64,000 bases of DNA from Okapia johnstoni (taxonomy: Eukaryota; Chordata; Mammalia; Artiodactyla; Giraffidae): positions 25,791,405-25,855,404 of the forward strand of contig CM044322.1 of the NCBI GenBank assembly GCA_024291935.2, given 5' to 3'. Each line of letters opens with the position of its first letter. Within the stretch, counting starts at the first letter, position 1. The position numbers and the translations under genes were made by a program. Below the pieces are notes generated by a model. The model saw only the letters and a program-made list of their open reading frames with translations, made no database searches and was not told the origin of the DNA. Shown here piece after piece: positions 44,166-54,937 of this stretch.

Positions 44166-44551
44166 TAAAATAAAGTAAAATTTTAAAAAATGGAACAGGA
44201 GGTAGACCCCTTGGTCCAACCCTAGGACAGTGACCACAGACTTCAGCAGTCAGTGACAGCATAGCACCCAGAAAACCAAGATGGTGCCAGCTTCATCTCT
44301 GCAACTCCCAGCACTGGAACCCTAGGGGCCAGGTGAAGCCAACAGTCCTGCATAGAAACCAGCAAAGACACAGAGGACAACAGGCAGACCACCTTCCCCT
44401 AGTGCAGGAGGGTGGATGGGCTCTCCTTTTCCCAGAATGCCCCAGAAAGAGGAAGCAGGAACAGGAGGAGCAATAGAAAATCCCCCACCTACCCAAAGCA
44501 GACTCAGTTAACCCAGAAAGGCTTCCTGTAATCCAGAGGACACTGTACCAC
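44166..44551. other. Unassigned sequence
   Basis: No family recognised; relatively GC-rich. Confidence 0.5.
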
Positions 44552-44885
44552 CAGGGCTTCCCTGTAGGGTCAGATAGTAGAGGATCTGCCTGCAATGCAG
44601 GAGACCAGGGTTAGATCCCTAGGTAGGGAAGATCCCCTGAAGAAGGAATAGGCTACCCACTTCAGTATTCTTGGGCTTCCCTGGCAGCTCAGATGGTAAA
44701 GGATCCGCTTGCAATACAGGAGACTGGGGTTCAACCCCCAAGTAGGGAAGATCTCCTGGAGAAGGCAATGGCTACCCATTCCAGTATTCTTGCCTGGAGA
44801 ATTGCATGGACAGAGGAGCCTGGTGGGCTACAGTCCATGGGGTTGCAAAGAGTCGGGCGTGGCGTGACTGAGTGACTAACACTTT
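44552..44885 (+). mobile_element. Tandem Bov-tA dimer, sense
   Basis: A first unit with head GGCTTCCCTGTAGGGTCAG stops at CAGTATTCTTG (44672). A second complete unit begins at once with GGCTTCCCTGGCAGCTCAG and runs to GTGACTGAGTGACTAACACT. Confidence 0.92.
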
Positions 44886-45329
44886 CTCGCACCACCTCCA
44901 ATGAGGAGGATGCAGGTTTTATCCTTTGCTGCAGGCCTCCTGAGCAAGATAAGGACATTTAAAGAAAGCTCCTTTAAAAAAAAAAAAATTTTTGGCACAA
45001 CTGAGTTGCAGAGTATAAACTTCCTGCCCCCTACAGAGCCCAAGACCCATTTTTCTGCAGCCAACTGTTCAACGTGTCATTTACAGAAACTTCTTAGGAG
45101 CAGATCCAAATTAATCTATCTTAAGCTGAGCTTCTCCCAAGCTGTCAAAGATGGAACCAGTTGGAGAGTTTCCCTCACATATACTAGAGATCCCGTGAGA
45201 TCACCCATTTGAACTTAAATGCACCTTCATGCATGGAGACCATCCTATCCTCAGACCCCACAGATAACAACAAAAGCACGGATAGGCTACCAAAGTTCAG
45301 GCACAATTTGTAATCAGGATCACTCTTGC
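44886..45329. other. Unassigned sequence
   Basis: Contains a short A run at 44973; no gene or repeat recognised. Confidence 0.5.
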
Positions 45330-45344
45330 AGGGCCAGCGTTTTG

Positions 45345-45570
45345 CTTTTGTTTTTAACATGTATTTTATTTTTATTATTTGGTTGTGCCGGGTCATAGTT
45401 GCAGTACTCGAGATTTTTCCATCTTCTTTGTGGCATGGAGGATTTTTTAGTTGTGACATATGAACTCTTAGTTGCAGCATGTGGGATCTAGTTCTCTGAT
45501 CAGGGATCGAACCCAGGCCACCTGCATTGAGAGCATGGAGTCTTAGCCACTGGACCACCAGGGAAGTCCC
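45345..45570 (-). mobile_element. CHR-type SINE, antisense
   Basis: Tail TTTATTTTTATTATTTGGTT to head GGACCACCAGGGAAGTCCC. Target duplication AGGGCCAGCGTTTT (45330-45343) and GGGGCCAACGTTTT (45572-45585). Confidence 0.94.
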
Positions 45571-45585
45571 AGGGGCCAACGTTTT

Positions 45586-46187
45586 AAGTTGGGAAATGTT
45601 TCCAGAGGCGCAGGTGCTGAGATGGCTCTTCTGGGTGGAGCAGGAGATGGGAGGAAGAAGGTGGGAGGAAATTCAAGGGGCTGGGGTGGGGTTTTGCACA
45701 GAGGAAGGTTGTACTTCACAGACAGGGTTTGTGCCTAACTCCGTAATGGTAAAACTTTGATTCATTTACTTTATCTTCCCAAGCCCCTCAGTTTTCCTTA
45801 TCTGTGAAAGATTGCATCATCATTATCATTCAAACTACCTGACTAGTTCAATGGAACAACAAGGAAACTAATAATACCAAGAAGATTTCTAAGGGAGTTT
45901 ACTATTTGCAAGATGCTTTCACATACATTTTCTTCTCAAAGTATTTTAGGCCATGATTTTCAAACTGTGTTCTCTGGATCCCCGAGGGTTCCTGTATCTG
46001 CCCTTGGGAGAGGGGACTGGGGTAGAGAAGGTCCTGGGGGCATAAGATTCTCACCTCCCAACACCATTTCAACCAGAGCAGCGGCACAACTTCTGTGGGA
46101 TTCACATGCCCTTCTGGATTCCTGGAAGGACAAGATTTCCTGGCTTTAGAAAAAAGTTGGAAATTCACTGATTTCAAGAAAGTGGTA
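45586..46187. other. Unassigned sequence
   Basis: G-rich stretch at 45600-45700; no recognised repeat or exon. Confidence 0.5.
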
Positions 46188-46188
46188 C

Positions 46189-46345
46189 AGGGACTTCCCT
46201 GGTGGTCCAGTGGCTAAGACTCCATGCTCCCAATGCAGCGGGCCCAGGTTCGATCCCTGGTCAGGGAATTGGGTCCCACATGCCACAGCTAAAGATCAAA
46301 GATCCCGCATGCTGCAACGAAGACCCAGCTCAGCCAAATAAATAA
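46189..46345 (+). mobile_element. CHR-type SINE, sense
   Basis: GGGACTTCCCTGGTGGTCCA head, GGTTCGATCCCTGGTCAGGG box, AAATAAATAAACA tail that abuts an L1 3' end directly. Confidence 0.92.
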
Positions 46346-46565
46346 ACACACAGTGGGAATTTGCTGTATGATGCAGGGAGCTCAAGCCTAGTGCTCTGTA
46401 ATAACCTAGAGGGATAGGATATAGTGGAAGGTGGGAGAGAGGTTCAAGAAGGAGGGGACATATGTGTACCTCTGGCTGACTCATGTGGATGTATGGCAGA
46501 AACCAACACAGTATTGTAAAGCAATTATACTCAAATTAAAAATAAAATTTAAAAATAAATAAATA
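46346..46565 (+). mobile_element. Ruminant L1 3' end, sense
   Basis: GTGGGAATTTGCTGTATGAT, CTCTGTAATAACCTAGAGGG, AGAAACCAACACAGTATTGT and an AAATAAATAAATAAAA tail. Confidence 0.9.
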
Positions 46566-47850
46566 AAAATCATTACTATCAAAACAAGCAAATGGTACAA
46601 GAAGGAGGGTGCCGAGCTGACTGTGGACATGGGAGCGCCCATCCCTCTTAGAACAACTTGCCACTTTCTTTGCTCTTAATTTCCACGCTGCCACTGACTC
46701 CCTGAGTCAGATGCCAGAACCAGTGTCTTGACCCACCCACCCCTCCAAAACCCTAGACCCATGTCCCTCGACCTCAACCCTCAAATCCACAGACCTACTC
46801 TCACTCCTGGAGCCCACGTTCTGGCAGGACTCAGACAGGCCTTGCTAAATAGATAAAATCCACTGTCCAGGGACATTTTGGAGACCTGTGCCTCATTTCC
46901 AAAGGGTGACGATTGTCATTATGCTTAAATGAACTGCTTTTCCAGTTGAAAACATGTATGTTTCAAAAGCTTAATTTTCCTCCTTTCTCCAAAATGAGAA
47001 TCAAATATTAACTGTGGCCTGGCACCTTGAGAGCATTTCTTTTTTTATACTTCATGGAATCCTTAATAATACAAAAATTGCCCAGAGCATTTCACACTGA
47101 GTTATGAAGTCATTAACATTTCTGAGATAAACACAATACCCCAGGACAAGTTATTAGACATAGAAAAGTGGGGGGAGGGATTAGATACATTGAAAAGTCC
47201 TCGTGTCTAGCAACTATAGGCAGAAAAATTCATCTGTTCCTAGTTCAAGGCAGCAGAATACTTGCCACGTACTACATGCAGCCTGGGTGGCCTTTCCCAG
47301 CCAACCGACTCAGCATATTGGATATTGGTAAAATTTTAAAGAATCAGCATCTTGATGTCCCAAGGCTAACAATCTTTCCAAACTCACAGCTCTGCATCCT
47401 GTCTCAAGGTTCCTGGTATTTACGATCGTGTCGGCAACATGACGGCTATTCCCTCACCTCGCGGTCTATTCAGACCCATAACAGATTCTATCTGGCTGTG
47501 CTCTTTGCTTTTAAATTAGCAGGGGAATCCATCATATGTGGTCTCTACTTCCCACCCCACCGTTTCAGTTTCCACCTGTCCTTCACGATTACACTCCGGT
47601 TTCATCGGCTTTCATGGAGATTTCTAAAAGGCTAGGACTCATATTTTCTCCCCTTTTCATAAACAACTCTGGTATATCTTACCAGGAATTTTCTTTGGAG
47701 GACTTCAGCATTCTGTACCTTGCTTATCCCCAAATTCTGCTCACACACAAGAATGATGGTTATGAAAGAAATCTTGAGGGGGGATTGTCTTTCAGACTTC
47801 CAAAGAAGCATCCTTGCTCTGGCTGCAAACCAAGCCAACAAAGATAAACT
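46566..47850. other. Repeat-free unassigned block
   Basis: Holds a 155-codon plus frame (47168-47635) of unknown meaning and six CpG within 41 bp at 47423-47463. No domain recognised; chance remains likely. Confidence 0.5.
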
Positions 47851-47865
47851 GTCATGGAGTTTATG

Positions 47866-48073
47866 TTGTCGTTGTTCAGTCACTAAGTTGTGTCCAACTC
47901 TTTGCAACCCCATGGACTGCAGCACACCAGGCTCCTCTGTCCTCCACTATCTCCCAGAGTTTACTCAAATTCATGTCCAATGATTCAGTGATGCTATCTA
48001 ACCATCTCATCCCCAGCTGCCCCCTTCTCCTTTTGCCTTCAATCTTTTCTGGCATCAAAGTCTTTTTCAACAA
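47866..48073 (-). mobile_element. BovB LINE 3' end, antisense
   Basis: 208-bp fragment ending at AAAGTCTTTTTCAACAA. Target duplication GTCATGGAGTTTATG (47851-47865) and GTCATCGAGTTTATG (48074-48088), one mismatch. Confidence 0.95.
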
Positions 48074-48088
48074 GTCATCGAGTTTATG

Positions 48089-48587
48089 GATAGTTTCAAA
48101 AGTTCTGTTTCTTTATAGGTTTCCCTTAACCTGAACTATACTGGGGTAGAGGTGCTCTTTCTTAGAGCCTTTCCCTTACTGCTCTGTGAAACCCTTTTCA
48201 AAAGGACAAGAACAAGAAGGGTAGTGTGTACTAGGCAAAGATAACCCCATTCGTCTATCCTGTATCTACTGCATATACCACTAATTTACACGGTGCCCTT
48301 TCCCTCTGAGTCTAGATTCATTTACTCAACAAAGTCTTTCCAGTTGCTGTTGATATATGATTAAAGACAGACAGTCCATTTCCAGTGCAGTCTCTGGGAA
48401 ACAGCCCAACTCCAAGTGTGCATAACTCTTGGAAAGTCGATTAAAACTGTAGCCACTGTCCAATATTCAGGTTTCCAACTCCAGCCACTTATGACACCCC
48501 CTAGATCTCATACCTTCTTTCCCAGGATGAGCAGCCAGCAATAAAGGCTCTAACGCATGGGATCTTCTGCAATTCCTTTTGTTATTG
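48089..48587. other. Unassigned sequence
   Basis: Nothing recognised. Confidence 0.5.
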
Positions 48588-49040
48588 CTGTTCATTCACT
48601 AAGTCATGTCCAACTTTTTGCAGCCCCACGGACTGCAGCACACCAGGCTCCTCTGTCTTCCACTATCTCCCAGAGTTTGCTCACATTAATGTCCATTGAG
48701 TTGGTGATGCTATCTGACCATCTCATCTTCTGCTGCCCCCTTCTCCTTTTGCCTTCAAACTTTCCCAGCATCAGGGTCTTTTCTAATGAGTTGGCTCTTT
48801 TCATCAGGTGGCCTATGTGCTGGAGCTTCAGCCTCAGCATCAGTCCTTCCACTGAATATTCAGGGTTGATTTCCTTTAGGATTGACTGGTTCAGTCTCCA
48901 TGTAGTTCAAGGGACTCTAAGAGTCTTTTCCAGCACCATAATTCAGAAGCATTAGTTCCTCAGCACTCATCCTTCTTTATTATGGTCCAACTCTCACATC
49001 CGTACATGACTACTGGAAAAACTCTAGCTTTGACTATGCA
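48588..49040 (-). mobile_element. BovB LINE 3' end, antisense
   Basis: TTATTGCTGTTCATTCACTA to AAAACTCTAGCTTTGACTAT. Minus frame 48604-48852 is the C-terminal BovB piece ([21 protein letters not shown]-rich box). Confidence 0.94.
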
Positions 49041-49123
49041 CTTTTCTGGTTGGAAAAGTGATGTTGACAAGTACCTATGTGAGTTCGAAATCTCTGGTTC
49101 TCTGATTCTTTTTGCCACTACAT

Positions 49124-49320
49124 TTGTTTTGTTTTTGTAATTCTATCTATTTATATAGCTGCATCGGGTCTTAGTTGCAGCATCCGGGATCTTTTTTCAG
49201 TCGTGGCATTTAGACTCTTAGTTGAGGCATGTAGGATTTAGTCCCCTGACCAGGGATTGAACCCTGGTTCCGTGCATTAGGAGCACTGAGTCTTAGCCAC
49301 TGGATCACCAGGAAAGTCCT
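49124..49320 (-). mobile_element. CHR-type SINE, antisense
   Basis: TTTTGTTTTTGTAATTC tail to GGATCACCAGGAAAGTCC head. Target duplication GCCACTACAT at 49114-49123 and 49323-49332. Confidence 0.94.
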
Positions 49321-49332
49321 TCGCCACTACAT

Positions 49333-49608
49333 CGGAAACTTAGTTATGGAAGAGACTATGTCCCACATGCCCCTTTGAGCCATCACTGACTTCATCTCCT
49401 CAGCCTCACTGACTTTCACCTCTGTTTCACACCAGCCATATCCTGAATCCCTTTTCCCCAAACTAGGTCTTGAGTCTGGGGCCCCCTTCTTCTGACTTCA
49501 GCCCCCTTCTCCTTCACCCAGTGAATGTACTCTTTGTCCTCTCTGGGACCATTGCATAATTAGTCACCTGATATATATTACACTCAGAGTTCATGAATTA
49601 GCCAGCTT
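49333..49608. other. Unassigned sequence
   Basis: Short unique stretch, no signal. Confidence 0.5.
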
Positions 49609-49617
49609 GCCTGAACT

Positions 49618-49647
49618 TGACGCAACTTAGCAGCAGCAGCAGCAGCA
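49618..49647 (+). mobile_element. Ultra-short Bov-A2 3' insertion
   Basis: 30 bp consisting of the SINE end (TGACGCAACTTAG) and a (CAG)n tail. Flanked by a 9-bp duplication GCCTGAACT at 49609-49617 and 49648-49656. Confidence 0.8.
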
Positions 49648-49656
49648 GCCTGAACT

Positions 49657-50561
49657 CCACAGCCACCCTCTTCAATATCACTCAGCAGTATCACTTCAAT
49701 ATCTCACCCGCATCCCAGGCTCGGTCAACCCATTGGTCATATATTATGACAATCCCCAACCCTGAATCACCCCTACAGCCCCATCCCATCTCTATAGAAA
49801 TAATGACACTGAACAGACCTGCAAACTTTACCAGTGGGCTGGTATCCTGTGTTGATTTCATGCACCGGGAAACTCTGATATCAGATCCATCATGTCCTCA
49901 TAACAAAAAATTATCCTAGACTGCTGCTTGAATGCTACAGAGAATCTTGGCAATTTCCTCTGTTCCACATTTCTGAGACCCTTCACCATAAACATTCACA
50001 CTCCCTAATTTGCTTCTCACAATATAGAGAGTGATCATCTGTGGCTTCTAAGATTCAACCATCAGTCAAAACCAAGGGTAACCTGCTTTCCCACTGTGGG
50101 ACCAAACCTGGAACCCAGATCTCCAAGACAACTTAATGGAAATAAAATGCCCTGTAAATATTTATTAAATGAAGTGACCGAGGCTCTCTGGACTGGTCAA
50201 AACAATCTCTTAATAAACTTGAACTAGAACTCCCTAGTTATTGGAGCAACCTAGAGAAGGAGTCAGTGTACCGGGCCTCTTCAGGACATTGGGTATCCCC
50301 TGCTGGCCGGGAATCTACCCTTCAGTTGCTGCACTGGGGAGATGGAGTGACTCCTGGCATAGTTATTTACTTAAACTTAGAGAAATATTTTGCTATTTTA
50401 ACAGGCAAAGGACTGTACCAGTGCATATGGATTGAAAACCAATCTGGCTTAACACTAGCATTAAGTTCCTCTACCACCCCCCAAAATATGAAACAGCAAT
50501 TTATTACTATCAGTCTCTTGCTAATTGGAATTGCAAATCTTAACAACTGATCTATGATTTT
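49657..50561. other. Unassigned sequence
   Basis: No recognised repeat; frames of about 100 codons at most with no domain. Confidence 0.5.
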
Positions 50562-50738
50562 ATGAAGTCAATATAAATGATGTAGGATTGCATGGATCAC
50601 ACTGCAGGCAAGTCACTGACAAAGAAGTTGCAGAATGAGACCAGTCATAATTGAAGAAGATGATGCTAAGAAAAAAAATGCTTCAAAAGAAGACAAATAC
50701 TAAATGAGATATCCTGCATTTAATTGGATCCTGGAACA

Positions 50739-50896
50739 ATATAAGGACATTTGTGGAAAAACTGGTGAACTTTGAATAAAGTTTATTGTTTAGTTAATAC
50801 TAATATACCAGTATAATGAATACCAGTTTTCATTAGTATTAACTAAACAATAAACTTTATTCAGATTTCACCAGTTTTTCCATGAATGTCCTTATA
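50739..50896. repeat. Inverted repeat (foldback) inside the L1 end
   Basis: 50740-50804 and 50832-50896 are reverse complements over 65 bp with about four mismatches, separated by a 27-bp loop. The second arm lies in an 82-bp insert (50815-50896) flanked by the perfect 20-bp direct repeat TAATACTAATATACCAGTAT at 50795-50814 and 50897-50916. Confidence 0.95.
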
Positions 50897-50917
50897 TAAT
50901 ACTAATATACCAGTATT

Positions 50918-51120
50918 TCCCTGATAACTCAGTGGGTAAAGAATCCACCTGCAATGCAAGAGACCTCGATTCGATTCCCGGGTCAGGAAGATCCACTGGA
51001 GAAGGGATAGGCTACCCACCCCAGTATTCTGGCCTGGAGAATTCCATGGACTATACAGTCCATGGGGTCACAAAGAGTTGGACACGACTAAGTGACTTTC
51101 ACTTTCACTTTCTTTCAATG
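50918..51120 (+). mobile_element. Bov-tA SINE, sense
   Basis: TTCCCTGATAACTCAGTGGG head, ATTCGATTCCCGGGTC box, body to GACACGACTAAGTGAC and a TTTCACTTTCACTTTC tail. Target duplication TACCAGTATT at 50908-50917 and 51121-51130. Confidence 0.95.
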
Positions 51121-51301
51121 TACCAGTATTCATTTGCTAGTCTTGACAAATGTACTGTTATTCTATAAGATATTAACTTTAGGGAAAACTCGGTGAAGGG
51201 TATAGGAGAACTCTGCATATTATTCTTTGCAAATTTTCTGTAAATATAAAGTTATTCCAAAACAAAGAGAATGACTGACATCATAGGATTAAGAGCCCTT
51301 G

Positions 51302-51516
51302 TGTGCATGCTCAGTTGCTTGCCAGGTCCAGCTCTTTGTGCCCCTATAGCCTATAGCCTACCAGGTTCCTCTGTTCATGAGGATTGTCTAGGCAAGAATA
51401 CTGGAGTGTGATCACCCTCCTCCAGGTGATCTTTCTGACCCAGGTTATCCATCCACGTCTCTTATGGCTTCTGCATTGGCAGGTGGATTCTTTACCACTA
51501 GCACCACCTTGGCAGT
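51302..51516 (-). mobile_element. Bov-tA SINE, antisense
   Basis: GTGTGCATGCTCAGTTGCTT to ACTAGCACCACCTTGGCAG; more diverged than its neighbours (CCCCTATAGCCTATAGCC). Confidence 0.9.
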
Positions 51517-51819
51517 AGTTAATAAGACCCCTAGATATTTTTGCAAAACTTGACTTTATGATATTTCTATGAATGTCAAATGTGAAGGATGAGGGTTCTA
51601 GTTGGTAGAAAAGAATATACCCGAATTTTCTGTTAATCCTTACTTGAGTCACCATCTGTCGATTCTAAGAATTAGTGCCTAGTTGCAATTATAACTTAAA
51701 TTGTGCTCAGTACAATATAGCAAATTAATTTTCATAATTTTTAGTTTCATTTTTCAAGATAAAATCCCAATCTCAATCATACAAACACCACACTGCTTAT
51801 TTTGAAACCCCCACCCATT
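51517..51819. other. Unassigned sequence
   Basis: AT-rich unique sequence; no signal. Confidence 0.5.
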
Positions 51820-51834
51820 AAGTGAAAGCATTTT

Positions 51835-52017
51835 TTTAAGAAATTTTGTATGTGAACCACTTTAATAGTCTTTATTAAATATGTTACAATATTACTTCTG
51901 TTTTATGTTTTGCTTTTTTGGCTACAACGCATGTCTTAGCTCCCTGACCAGGGGTTGAACCCACACCCCCTGCACTGGAAGGCAAAGTCTTAACCACTGT
52001 GCCACCAGGGAAGGCCC
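51835..52017 (-). mobile_element. CHR-type SINE, antisense
   Basis: Carries the TTTATTAAATATGTTACAAT / GGCTACAACGCATGTCTTAG variant body and the GTGCCACCAGGGAAGGCCC head. Perfect 15-bp target duplication AAGTGAAAGCATTTT at 51820-51834 and 52018-52032. Confidence 0.95.
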
Positions 52018-52032
52018 AAGTGAAAGCATTTT

Positions 52033-52617
52033 AAGTCATCTTTCTATCATCCCAATGATATGTGGATAAATGGACTCCCCTACAACTTCCAGGATGTATA
52101 CACTCTCTCCCTATCCTTAGCATTCTAAATGTGATTCTCTGCAGTGCTGAGGGAAGAGGGGAAACGTGAGAAACCCAGAAAAAACGAAAAGGCTTTACAT
52201 AATAAAGGGATTGACAGAACCGGAAAGTGTTACTGAGTGAAATATGATTTCACTTCACCTCATTGTCCCCAAGAGACCTTCACTAAAGTCTACGTTTTGC
52301 ATCACTGCTTTAGGGTAGGAGTTTGTTTTGCTTTGGGTTTTTAGTGAGACATATGTTGACACTGGCCTTAAAGATGAATGCCAGATGGTCTGGTTACATG
52401 CTGGATACCCCATGAATCAGCCCTGCGTTGAGAAGTGCTTATCACCTACTTTATCTCTGAGATGAGCTGGCATCATTTAGTGAGGCAGACAGGATCACCC
52501 CATTTTATGGATGACAACTGAGGCTCACAAGTTTCTGCAGGCTGCCAGGAGAAGAGTTTGCAGCCCGGGTGATGGGGTCACAGGGAACTGGGAAAGATAT
52601 GCCTCTCCAAAGAGGAA
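52033..52617. other. Unassigned sequence
   Basis: No recognised repeat or gene. Confidence 0.5.
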
Positions 52618-52835
52618 AGGTGGCAGAGTGGTAAAGAATCTGCCTGTCAATACAGGGGACACAAGAGATGTGAGTTCCAGCCCTGGGTTCGGAAGATCCC
52701 CTGGAGGAGGAAATGGCAACTGACTCTAGCAATCTTGCCTGAAAAGTCCCACAGACAGAGGAGCCTGGCGGGCTACAGTCCATGAGGCCACCAAGAATCA
52801 GACATGACTGAGCGACTGAGCACAGCATAGCACAC
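52618..52835 (+). mobile_element. Bov-tA SINE, sense
   Basis: GGTGGCAGAGTGGTAAAGAA head through GACATGACTGAGCGACTGAG. Flanks TCCAAAGAGGA and TCCAAAGGAGG are probable target duplications. Confidence 0.93.
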
Positions 52836-52954
52836 ACATCCAAAGGAGGTAGCCACACAAGAAAATATGGTCAGTGCAGCCAGGACTCTGAATTTTCAGG
52901 TGAAGCTGCCCCGTGGCTCTTTCTTTGTCAACTCTTTTATTGATTTATTTTTTT

Positions 52955-53155
52955 AGTTTTTATTTTTTAAGATTCTTTTGATGTGGACCGTCCTTAAAGT
53001 CTTTACTGAATTTGTTACAGTATTGCTTTTGCTTTATGCTTTGGTTTTTTTTGACCTCAAGGCATGTGGGATCTTAGCTCCCTGACTAGGGATCAAACCT
53101 GCACTCCCTGAGTTGGGAGATGAAATCTTGACCACTGGACCACCGGGGAAGTCCC
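52955..53155 (-). mobile_element. CHR-type SINE, antisense
   Basis: AAAGTCTTTACTGAATTTGT, GCATGTGGGATCTTAGCTCC and GGACCACCGGGGAAGTCCC; same variant as the copy at 51835-52017. Confidence 0.93.
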
Positions 53156-53457
53156 TGTCTGACTCTTAAACACAGAACAGAGTTATCAAAGAAGTCAAGT
53201 CTGCAGTCCGTATACATCCATGGGCAGCCTCTCTATAACCTCTAGGTTGGGAAAATATTAAAAGGTAGGTTAAGTAATAGGTTCCTGCCACTTTGGAAGA
53301 TAAATTTACTTTGTGCTAATGTAAGTCCTAATACCTTTTCCTCTCTATATTAGCAAATTCTGGGTCACAGTGTACTTATAATACATAAAAGCATGCATAT
53401 ATATCCAAAAAGAGAGTTTCTAGTCCTTGCTTATGCTTTTTCAGCCCTCTCCTCTTC
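53156..53457. other. Unassigned sequence
   Basis: No signal recognised. Confidence 0.5.
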
Positions 53458-53467
53458 CCACTCTTTA

Positions 53468-53636
53468 TTTTATTTTTTTAAATATTTATTTGTTTGGCTG
53501 TGCCAGGTCTTAGTTGTGGCATTCAGGATCTTTAGTTGCAGCATGTGGGATCTAGTTCCCTGGCCAGGGGTAGAATTTAGGCCCCCTGCACTAGGAGCAT
53601 GGAGTCTTAGCCACTGGACCACCAGAGAAGTCCCAT
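53468..53636 (-). mobile_element. CHR-type SINE, antisense
   Basis: TTTAAATATTTATTTGTTTG tail to GGACCACCAGAGAAGTCCC head; target duplication CCACTCTTTA at 53458-53467 and 53637-53646. Confidence 0.95.
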
Positions 53637-53819
53637 CCACTCTTTAAAGCCGTGTTAATAATCCGATAATGAAGAGAGCTTAAGGTCGGTTTCAGATGTA
53701 AATTCTTTGCAGGAAGTTGCACTATTTCCAAGGAGCAGACAACAACCCCAGCAAGGTATTTACCCACCTACTCAAGTGTATAAGCCAATTTTCTTTTCAC
53801 AGGAAGTATTCAAATGTAG

Positions 53820-54018
53820 TGGACTTCCCAGGTGGCTCAGTGGTAAAGAATCCACCTGCAATATAAGAGACATGGGTTTGATCTCTTGAGTTTGGAAGAT
53901 CACCTGGAGAAGGAAATGGCTACCCACTCCAGTATTCTTGCCTGGGAAATCCCATGGTGGGCTACAGTCCATGGGGTTGCAAAGGAGTCAGACATGACTT
54001 AGCAACTAAACAACAACC
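53820..54018 (+). mobile_element. Bov-tA SINE, sense
   Basis: TGGACTTCCCAGGTGGCTCA head; body with a short deletion after CCCATGG; ends CATGACTTAGCAACTAAACA. Target duplication TTCAAATGTAG at 53809-53819 and 54019-54029. Confidence 0.95.
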
Positions 54019-54029
54019 TTCAAATGTAG

Positions 54030-54937
54030 CATTCCCAAGATCCAGCTGTTTCCAATGGTTCTTAATTTGTCTGTCAGCAGGTACCAAGGTAAGGTTCACC
54101 ATTTTTCTTATGCTTCTGCTTCCTCCAAGGACAAACGAAATAGCTACAAATTAGCCAGTATCTCCAGATGGCAATGGCAAAGCCAGAATAGACCCCCAAG
54201 GTAATTTAGGGGCTAGACAGATGAGAAAGGAACCAATGTCTATGACAATGATTTGTGGATAGACAGTAAGTTCTTTCCTGGGACATATAAATGTATGTTT
54301 TCCCCACTTTCAGTCAGAAAAACATTGAGGTCAAGGTAAGTTCAGCTTCATATAGTGAAAGTGAATCCCCAAATTGCATTTTCCAGAGAGGCCGTGTGAA
54401 AAGGCACCTGGGGCCGGCACGCCAATCCAGAATTTACTGATGAACCAGGTAACCTTGAGTAAATCACTCACCTCTTTGTGCTTCCTCTGAAACTGCCCAA
54501 GCATGTGAAGAATAAAGGAGATGAGCTTTGGGGAGGGCCCAGCACATTTCAGAAGGCCTGGTGTCCATCTGGCAAAGCTCGTTCCTAGCTGGCTACTCTT
54601 ACATGCGTTTCTGTCTGTTTCTGGCCCTTGAGTTATGGGTTCTAATCTCTGTTGATCCACAATTTTCAAATCCACGAAAATAAAAAAATTGTTTTCCTTT
54701 CGTGAGGCTGAAAGGTGAGATGACTGTTCAGGCTTATCTTTAAAGGCAGCTTCCTTCGTCACATTGAAATGTTTCATCTGGTGATCAGGAGAAAATTCCA
54801 GTTATTTTCCTGAACAGCACAGCAATCAGACTTCCAGGCAAAAGTGCACTGAGGCGGTCCTCAGCGTCTCAGATTCATCACATTTGCTCCAACATGGAGG
54901 GACTGACAAATCAGCTAGGTTTGCATGAATTAATCCA
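54030..54937. other. Unassigned sequence
   Basis: Repeat-poor 0.9 kb. A 148-codon minus frame (54331-54777) has no recognisable domain. Confidence 0.5.

Larger units (their letters stand above)
50562..51275 (+). mobile_element. Ancient L1-type 3' end, sense, rearranged
   Basis: ATTGGATCCTGGAACAATAT, GTGGAAAAACTGGTGAACTT, CTAGTCTTGACAAATGTACT, GGGAAAACTCGGTGAAGGGT and TTTTCTGTAAATATAAAGTT are in 3'-end order. An inverted insert and a Bov-tA interrupt it. Confidence 0.75.

Noticed and set aside
49629..49650. CAG/AGC trinucleotide expansion
   Set aside because: Explained as the tail of a 30-bp Bov-A2 insertion with its own target duplication.
54331..54777. 148-codon minus-strand frame in unique sequence
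   Set aside because: No domain recognised; length within chance expectation for the number of frames.
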